Shown piece by piece: positions 8,101 to 11,863 of a DNA stretch of 11,863 nt. The position numbers and the translations under genes are program-made. Numbering within the stretch: the first letter of the stretch is position 1; the number at the start of each line of letters is the position of its first letter. The DNA is from Saprospiraceae bacterium (lineage in GTDB: Bacteria; Bacteroidota; Bacteroidia; Chitinophagales; Saprospiraceae): assembly GCA_020436955.1 (NCBI GenBank), contig JAGQWW010000048.1:1-11863 (forward strand), read 5' to 3'. The notes under the pieces are model-generated. The model ran no database searches, was not told the origin of the DNA, and was given only the letters and a program-made list of their open reading frames with translations.

Positions 8101-10496
8101 ATTTTGTATGGAATTTTGGAGATCCAACAGATCCTTTAGCAGGATCGTTTTTAGATAGTCCGACGTATACTTATCCAGATACAGGTACCTACGAAGTATA
8201 TCTAACGGTACGATATCCAATTTCAGGTTGTACAGATACTATTATTAGAACTATTAGACTGGAGGAAGAAGTATTAAGTGCGGATTTTGACGTTAATTAT
8301 AATGATTGCTCTGAGAATCAGGTTGACATTCAATTTGATTACCAGGCTACAGGCGTGAATTCTATAACAGACTTCGAATGGAATATTGATCCTTTTGGAA
8401 CCTTTAATATTCAGGATCCATTTTTTACTGTAACGGACGATCAGCTGATCAGAGCTACTTTATATGTAAAGGATAACGTCGGTTGTGAAGACTCTCTAAC
8501 CAGATTAATAAATATTGAGTTGTTTAGATTAGATCTTCCTGATACTCCGCTGATTCAATGTGTCTATAGCGATATCTATTTGAATCCAAACTTCAACCCG
8601 GATTATCAATATGTTTGGTCACCAGCCAACTTGGTAGATGATCCAAACTCACCTAATCCAAGATTCGTAGGAAACGCTTCCGCAACAGTTACTGTTGAGA
8701 TTACCAGTTTTGGCATTGACACCTGTACCATCATGAAGGAGGTGGATGTAACAGTTCCGGTTCCGCTTGAAGCTGATATTAATGGTGACAGTATTACTTG
8801 TGGTGATCCGATTCAGTTGAATGCTGTGAGTAACCAAAATGCAAGTTTTGTTTGGAGTACAGATTTGGTGAACTTAGGTACAGGCAATTCGATATCTGTA
8901 ATGCCTGCTGATAGGGAAACTTATTACCTGGAGGCAACAGATGATTTTGGTTGTAAATCATTTGATACCCTAAGGGTAATAAACCGTCAGGTAGATATTA
9001 TTACTTCGGGAACGCAGGAAGCTTGTGAAAATCTGGAAACTCGCCTAACAGTTACGAATTTGGATCCGAACGATCAATTGACTTATAACTGGCAACCAAG
9101 CAATAGAATAATTGGTGACCCGACCAGCGTTGATCCACTGGTTAGAACGGATCGGGTAGGAAATAACATATTTTTTGTAATTGCAGAAAATCAATTTGGG
9201 TGTAGAGATACTGGAACCATTAGCTTAATGGTAGCGCCATTTTCACCCGGAGTAGATGATATGATAGAGATTTGTAAAGGAATTTCTACAGCTTTGAATC
9301 CAGGGTTTAATCCTGACCAGCAATATACTTGGTCCCCATCAACCGGGCTGGATGATCCAAATGCTCCAAATCCAAATGTATTGATTCAAAATTCAACGAC
9401 TTATACAGCTGTAATTACACAGGTGATAAGCTCTAGTTTAGTTTGTATCGATACGATAGATGTGACTGTTGATGTCAGGCCACCATTTATGGTTGAAGTA
9501 AGTAATGGTGATACCCTTTGCGAACGTCAAATGGCTCAGTTGGATGTATTAAATCCTTCTACTGATTTGAGTTATGGATGGTATAATACTCCTGGGTTTA
9601 CCCAGCTATTAGGAGATGAGCCTACACTGTTTGTAAACAGACTTGGCACTAATACTTATTATGTTTTAGGTACTGACGACTTGGGTTGTAAGGATACAGC
9701 AGAGGTTACAGTAAGCATTGTTCCTATTGAAGTTGAAGTTGAACAGGATACGATTATTTGTATCGATGATTCAGAAACAGTTGAATTAACCAATTTGCAT
9801 CCAGATCAGGATGTAACATACCAATGGACTCCTTTAGATGGTATCGAAATGGGTGCTACTACGAATAGCCCGACTTTCACCGGAGAGGAAACAAGGACGT
9901 ATACGGTTTATCTTGAAAACCAATATGGTTGTAAAGATTCTATTGAAGTAACGATCGATGTGGTGGACCTTGGATTGTTCGTAGATGCGACAGCAGAACC
10001 TGATTCTTTGCTACCCGGGCAGTCTTCACAGTTGAATGTTACGGAAGGACCTGGTTATACTTATTTCTGGGATCCATCTTTTACATTAAATGCCAATGGC
10101 ATTCCAAATCCTATAGCAAGGCCAAATGAAACTACAGAGTATTCTGTTGAAGTAACAGATGAAAATGGCTGTGTGACCGTTAGAACGGTTTTAGTAACTG
10201 TTTACGACCCAATATGTGTTCCACCATATATTTTCCTTCCAAATGCATTCTCGCCCAATGGAGACGGGGAAAATGACGTGTTGTATCTCGAGGGTAATTT
10301 TATAGAGGAATTTTACCTCGTTATTTATAATCGTTGGGGAGAAAAGGTCTTTGAAACCCGTGACCAAAATGTAGGTTGGGATGGAACCTATAAAGGTGTC
10401 CAATTAAGTCCGGATGTTTACGGTTACTACCTGACGGTACGTTGTATAGACCAGGAAGAATACTTTGAAAAAGGAAATATTACGCTAATGCGCTAA
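5130..10496 (+). CDS. Giant PKD/Ig-like surface protein with type B (gliding-motility-associated) T9SS sorting domain
   Basis: This is a 1788-residue exported protein, probably an adhesin-like surface fibre. The signal peptide covers about 1-28 (WLLVLFLVLAGPVSMYA, then THIIGGSIRYRCLG). The region from residue 29 to about 305 is the Cys-rich N-terminal domain common to large Bacteroidota PKD proteins (THIIGG, NYEITLRVYRDC, FDDPASVGVFD). Residues 306-1691 are 17 beta-sandwich modules of 75-95 residues. Those with FEWLFD ... PDTGTYTV are clear PKD domains; those with YQWSPSxGLDDP are Ig/PKD-like. The C-terminus (about 1695-1788) is a type B sorting domain: FLPNAFSPNGDGENDV, YNRWGEKVFE, GWDGTYKG and YGYYLTV. 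Export would be by Sec and then the T9SS, with attachment possibly through the upstream PorP/SprF protein. No enzymatic motif is visible, and the ligand is unknown. The ATG at 5130 lies 50 bp after the PorE-like gene and places the signal peptide correctly. A strong terminator follows 23 bases after the stop. The family call is firm; the adhesin role is inference. Confidence 0.93.
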   Translation: MKFDSLLSQKNWLLVLFLVLAGPVSMYATHIIGGSIRYRCLGNNNYEITLRVYRDCFYGASDAEFDDPASVGVFDGSTNELLLDLRIPFVEDDTLDSFLFDPCFVVPPTVCVHTTEYKDTVQLMPRTGGYIIAYQRCCRNQTINNIINPLRTGATYSIELTEVALNECNNSPIFRSWPPIFICSGTNLNYDHGADDLENDSLVYKLCTPNSGASFGFPKPQPPNNPPYDSVRWNANAGYGLNNLLGSGDPLRIDPVTGFMTGRPEQVGQFVVGVCIEEYRNGQLLSRTVRDFQYNVGMCGRITAAAQFPSVQCDNRTVTFDNLSQNAFDFEWLFDYPNPNPFSLETNPVFTYPDTGTYTVALIAEPTSSCSDTIFQDIYLQDNSLSADFDVVAFECGDSTELILTDLSTDFISPVNSWFWEVSLDNQPVVVTSTLQNPIFYLGSANTVTISLTVGSENGCEQMLTRTYDVDDINPGNQIPDTLYICQGNSIQLNPNGDPRFFYSWSPSTGLSATDVVNPTASPMVTTVYTVAINSQSGFCEVTNNVTVVVQSDPQLDFITTNGCDDRTLTFTNTSAALNTDFEWLFDDPTNPGAFSDQVNPVYTFPDTGEYLVTLYLGASSLCKDTIQRLVEVRDRELNPDFDFDYIDCSPGNLYVDFNQTSTAVGHNIVQYNWVFGNNIGIANGPNQQIIINSSQVLNVKLEVVTDQGCRDSIDRNLNLFMVEQYPNDVQQVCLGDTVPLNPGFNGNYTYQWSPSIGLDDPSSPNPNFFLDRSQSYTVQITAFGADTCEVIWDVDIFVPDSIGLDLTEDEITCDSFFRLQASTTTTPPSTIHWFNSNNQQIALGNSIRVPVSGLSTYTAEATDAFGCKERKQVTVAGGPVDVFVSPDDSLCTSDPIVLSLLNLDQNDILDIQWTPTANILSGANTANPVITDQPGNYTFYVTATSQYGCTYTDTVNIVSVDPDLSLAFTEDVACNGLTVDFSNQSTNAFDFVWNFGDPTDPLAGSFLDSPTYTYPDTGTYEVYLTVRYPISGCTDTIIRTIRLEEEVLSADFDVNYNDCSENQVDIQFDYQATGVNSITDFEWNIDPFGTFNIQDPFFTVTDDQLIRATLYVKDNVGCEDSLTRLINIELFRLDLPDTPLIQCVYSDIYLNPNFNPDYQYVWSPANLVDDPNSPNPRFVGNASATVTVEITSFGIDTCTIMKEVDVTVPVPLEADINGDSITCGDPIQLNAVSNQNASFVWSTDLVNLGTGNSISVMPADRETYYLEATDDFGCKSFDTLRVINRQVDIITSGTQEACENLETRLTVTNLDPNDQLTYNWQPSNRIIGDPTSVDPLVRTDRVGNNIFFVIAENQFGCRDTGTISLMVAPFSPGVDDMIEICKGISTALNPGFNPDQQYTWSPSTGLDDPNAPNPNVLIQNSTTYTAVITQVISSSLVCIDTIDVTVDVRPPFMVEVSNGDTLCERQMAQLDVLNPSTDLSYGWYNTPGFTQLLGDEPTLFVNRLGTNTYYVLGTDDLGCKDTAEVTVSIVPIEVEVEQDTIICIDDSETVELTNLHPDQDVTYQWTPLDGIEMGATTNSPTFTGEETRTYTVYLENQYGCKDSIEVTIDVVDLGLFVDATAEPDSLLPGQSSQLNVTEGPGYTYFWDPSFTLNANGIPNPIARPNETTEYSVEVTDENGCVTVRTVLVTVYDPICVPPYIFLPNAFSPNGDGENDVLYLEGNFIEEFYLVIYNRWGEKVFETRDQNVGWDGTYKGVQLSPDVYGYYLTVRCIDQEEYFEKGNITLMR
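6045..10202 (+). repeat. Higher-order protein module array (ABC / ABCDE / ABCDE / CDE-F)
   Basis: There are 17 Ig/PKD-like modules, assigned by eye. Block 1: A 6045, B 6282, C 6564. Block 2: A 6792, B 7041, C 7293, D 7536, E 7764. Block 3: A 8019, B 8274, C 8523, D 8763, E 8988. Block 4: C 9240, D 9486, E 9723. The singleton F starts at 9966. Type A carries (F/V)W(L/N)F and PDTG(T/E)Y. Type B opens with a DFD motif. Type C carries LNPxF ... YxWSP ... DDPxxPNP. Type D ends near EATDxFGCK. Type E has a TNL/LNLDxND stretch and ends with Q(F/Y)GC. The copies differ too much for DNA-level repeats; boundaries are approximate to a few residues. Confidence 0.75.
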
Positions 10497-10519
10497 AAGA
10501 AATTTGTAAAATCTAACTA

Positions 10520-10554
10520 ATGGGGCTGTATTTTCAAAATACAGCCCCATTTTT
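10520..10554 (+). terminator. Strong intrinsic terminator closing the T9SS gene set
   Basis: ATGGGGCTGTATTTT (10520-10534) is perfectly complementary to AAAATACAGCCCCAT (10536-10550), giving a 15-bp arm pair around a single central base. The real loop would open in the central A/T part. TTTTTATT follows directly (10550 onward). It starts 24 bases after the stop of the 1788-aa gene and should end its transcript. The GC-rich base of the stem next to the T tract is the classical arrangement. Confidence 0.92.
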
Positions 10555-10720
10555 ATTGACCAATCTTTATTCAGGAAATCTAATGATTTCAGGAATTTTT
10601 TTCTGTCCGCGTACTGCCTTTCCAAATAAGAAGTACATGCAAGTTTAAATACCTTATAACCCTTTGGTTTTCAAGCCTTCTTAAGGATAGTTAGCTCCCG
10701 AAAAAATCATTCTTTTAGTT
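10555..10720. other. Intergenic region between terminator and atpB promoter
   Basis: I see no gene on either strand here. The only local structures are a short inverted repeat, GAAATC-TAAT-GATTTC (10575-10590), followed within a few bases by a run of seven T, and the direct repeat TTCAGGAA at 10570-10577 and 10588-10595. Together with the terminator on one side and the promoter on the other, this stretch separates two transcription units. Confidence 0.5.
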
Positions 10721-10750
10721 TTTGTTTAAACTAGGGAATGCCTACATTTG
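10721..10750 (+). promoter_or_regulatory. Bacteroidota-type housekeeping promoter for atpB
   Basis: TTTG at 10721-10724 fits the -33 element and TACATTTG at 10743-10750 is an exact match to the -7 consensus TAnnTTTG, with 18 bases between them, inside the spacing known for Bacteroidota primary sigma promoters. Transcription would start at about 10755-10758, giving a leader of roughly 40 bases before the ATG at 10798. It is the only exact match to this two-part pattern that I found in the gaps between genes. Confidence 0.7.
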
Positions 10751-10752
10751 CA

Positions 10753-10767
10753 GCGCTTTTAAAGCGC
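10753..10767 (+). promoter_or_regulatory. Perfect 15-base palindrome at the predicted atpB transcription start
   Basis: GCGCTTTTAAAGCGC has two perfectly complementary 7-base arms around one central base. It lies directly after the -7 box, so it overlaps the predicted start of the transcript. It could be an operator for a dimeric regulator, or a small hairpin at the 5' end of the mRNA (GCGC stem, A/T loop). It could also be chance; no regulator is suggested by the neighbours. Confidence 0.35.
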
Positions 10768-10797
10768 CTACTCAACCGTAAAAAATTTGGTGACCAG

Positions 10798-11863
10798 ATG
10801 CGCAAGATATTTTTGACACTGTTCTGGGTTTTAGGACTTACCATTACCATGGTAGCTCAAGACCATTCTGAGGGTACGCACCACGAGGGAGATGCTACTC
10901 ATTCTGAAGCTACAGCTGACCATGGAGACCATGGCGATGCTACTCATGAAGAAGGTCATGAAGGATGTGGCGATTCACACCACAAGGATTTTGATCCGGG
11001 TGCAACAGCATTCCACCACATCTCTGATCAGAATATTTACAACATTGGTCCTTTCCATTTGCCATTGCCTGTAATAGTATATGTGCCAGGAGAAGGAGTA
11101 CAGTTTTTCTCTTCTTCCAAGTTCCATGCAGATGCCCACGGTACGGGTGAATTTGCATACAATGGATTCGTTCTTTATGAAGGAATTATCAGAAGAGTGG
11201 TTGATGGTGGATTTCCGGAGGGACATGTTGAGTTGGGACATCATATGCTATTTCATAAAAGAGAGACAGCTGAAGACGGTGTTGAGAAGGAAGTGGTTTA
11301 TGTTTGTCATAATGACCAGACTTTTAAGACAGATAATAAAAGTACTGCTGATGGTGGATTGTTTGGTGGTGGTGTGACTTCATTTTACGATTTCTCCATC
11401 ACAAAGAATGTGATGTCTATGATTTTGGTTGTTTTTCTACTTTCCTGGTTGTTTTTGACTGTAGCAAAATCATACAATAAAAGAGACGGTATGGCCCCAA
11501 AAGGAATTCAGTCCTTCATGGAGCCAATTTTTATGTTTATTCAGGATGAAGTTGCCAAGCCTTTCCTTGGGCATAAATGGGAAAAGTTTTTGCCTTTCCT
11601 TCAGGCACTATTCTTTTTTATTCTTGGTCTAAACTTGTTTGGTCAAATTCCATTTTTGGGAGGCTCCAACGTAACAGGTAATTTAGCTGTGACTGCAGTG
11701 CTTGCAATCTTGACTTTTTTCGTTGTTAACTTTAATGGAAATAAGCACTACTGGGGCCACGCATTATGGATGCCGGGGGTACCTGCTTTGTTGAAAATAT
11801 TTATCATTACCCCTGTAGAAATCCTTGGATTGTTCATTAAGCCATTAACTCTTGCATTACGTT
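10798..11863 (+). CDS. atpB: F0F1 ATP synthase subunit a (3' end outside window)
   Basis: Subunit a of the membrane F0 sector forms the proton half-channels next to the c-ring. The visible 355 residues have no stop; the gene runs past the right edge. A signal-like segment (1-20) is followed by a His/Asp/Glu-rich stretch (22-62) and a periplasmic domain up to about 200. Membrane segments begin near 205 (MSMILVVFLLSWLFLTVA) and 265 (LPFLQALFFFILGLNLFGQIP), then TGNLAVTAVLAILTFF, and finally the TPVEILGLFIKPLTLALR helix. The last complete codon, CGT at 11860-11862 (Arg355), aligns with essential Arg210 of E. coli subunit a, so the N-terminus is about 145 residues longer than in E. coli; such extensions are usual in Bacteroidota. 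An in-frame ATG at 10738 lies upstream of the predicted transcription start, so the ATG at 10798, which gives a good signal peptide, is preferred. The remaining F0 and F1 genes would be expected downstream. Confidence 0.95.
   Translation, partial: MRKIFLTLFWVLGLTITMVAQDHSEGTHHEGDATHSEATADHGDHGDATHEEGHEGCGDSHHKDFDPGATAFHHISDQNIYNIGPFHLPLPVIVYVPGEGVQFFSSSKFHADAHGTGEFAYNGFVLYEGIIRRVVDGGFPEGHVELGHHMLFHKRETAEDGVEKEVVYVCHNDQTFKTDNKSTADGGLFGGGVTSFYDFSITKNVMSMILVVFLLSWLFLTVAKSYNKRDGMAPKGIQSFMEPIFMFIQDEVAKPFLGHKWEKFLPFLQALFFFILGLNLFGQIPFLGGSNVTGNLAVTAVLAILTFFVVNFNGNKHYWGHALWMPGVPALLKIFIITPVEILGLFIKPLTLALR

Noticed and set aside
6045..10202. DNA-level tandem repeats or a phase-variable array in the giant gene
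   Set aside because: Equivalent motifs use different codons and diverge strongly, so there are no long identical DNA stretches to support frequent recombination or slippage.
10570..10601. Second terminator (GAAATC-TAAT-GATTTC plus T run) and direct repeat TTCAGGAA
   Set aside because: The stem is only 6 bp, AT-rich and separated from the T run by several bases; the strong terminator just upstream already explains the transcript end.
10940..11244. Minus-strand reading frames opposite the start of atpB
   Set aside because: They are antisense shadows of the His-rich and periplasmic part of atpB, with no recognisable protein features.
10892..11377. Two short + strand reading frames (10892-11074 and 11081-11377)
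   Set aside because: They lie in another frame inside atpB, whose own frame has clear subunit a motifs and runs through the whole stretch.
1..11863. Mobile elements, CRISPR arrays, tRNA or rRNA genes, defence systems
   Set aside because: Nothing with transposase motifs, regularly spaced repeats, cloverleaf-like sequence or defence-gene domains was seen; the content is envelope and housekeeping.

Overview
The window reads as chromosomal DNA of a member of the Bacteroidota, most likely from the Saprospiria/Chitinophagia side of the phylum. The evidence is the pairing of type IX secretion system (T9SS) C-terminal sorting domains with a PorP/SprF-family protein, a TPR/propeller/OmpA protein of the PorE type, PKD/Ig-like giant surface proteins, a Bacteroidota-type promoter (TTTG ... 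TAnnTTTG) and an AT-rich sequence without classical Shine-Dalgarno sites. All genes are on the + strand. No RNA gene, insertion sequence or CRISPR array was seen.

Layout. (1) Positions 2-1339 hold the 3' part of a secreted protein with an Ig-like domain and a type A T9SS sorting domain; its 5' end lies outside the window. (2) Positions 1514-10496 hold three closely spaced genes: a PorP/SprF outer-membrane protein, an 815-aa protein with TPR, beta-propeller, two tandem carboxypeptidase-regulatory-like domains and an OmpA-like C-terminus, and a 1788-aa PKD/Ig-like surface protein ending in a type B (gliding-motility-associated) sorting domain. A strong intrinsic terminator at 10520-10554 closes this set. 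(3) After a roughly 300-bp intergenic region with a well-formed promoter, atpB (subunit a of the F0F1 ATP synthase) starts at 10798 and runs off the right edge. Its last complete codon is the arginine that aligns with the essential Arg210 of E. coli.

How the genes may work together. In this phylum, cargo with type B sorting domains often depends on a cognate PorP/SprF protein encoded next to it. The natural reading is that the 1788-aa protein is exported by the T9SS and held at the surface through the PorP/SprF protein, while the OmpA-like protein links the assembly to peptidoglycan. The cargo is built as a higher-order repeat (ABC / ABCDE / ABCDE / CDE-F) in which 16 consecutive modules each carry exactly two cysteines at equivalent places. 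That architecture is the most notable feature of the window. I see no evidence for a wholly new type of system; the atpB region is housekeeping, with an unusually His/Asp/Glu-rich periplasmic N-terminus.
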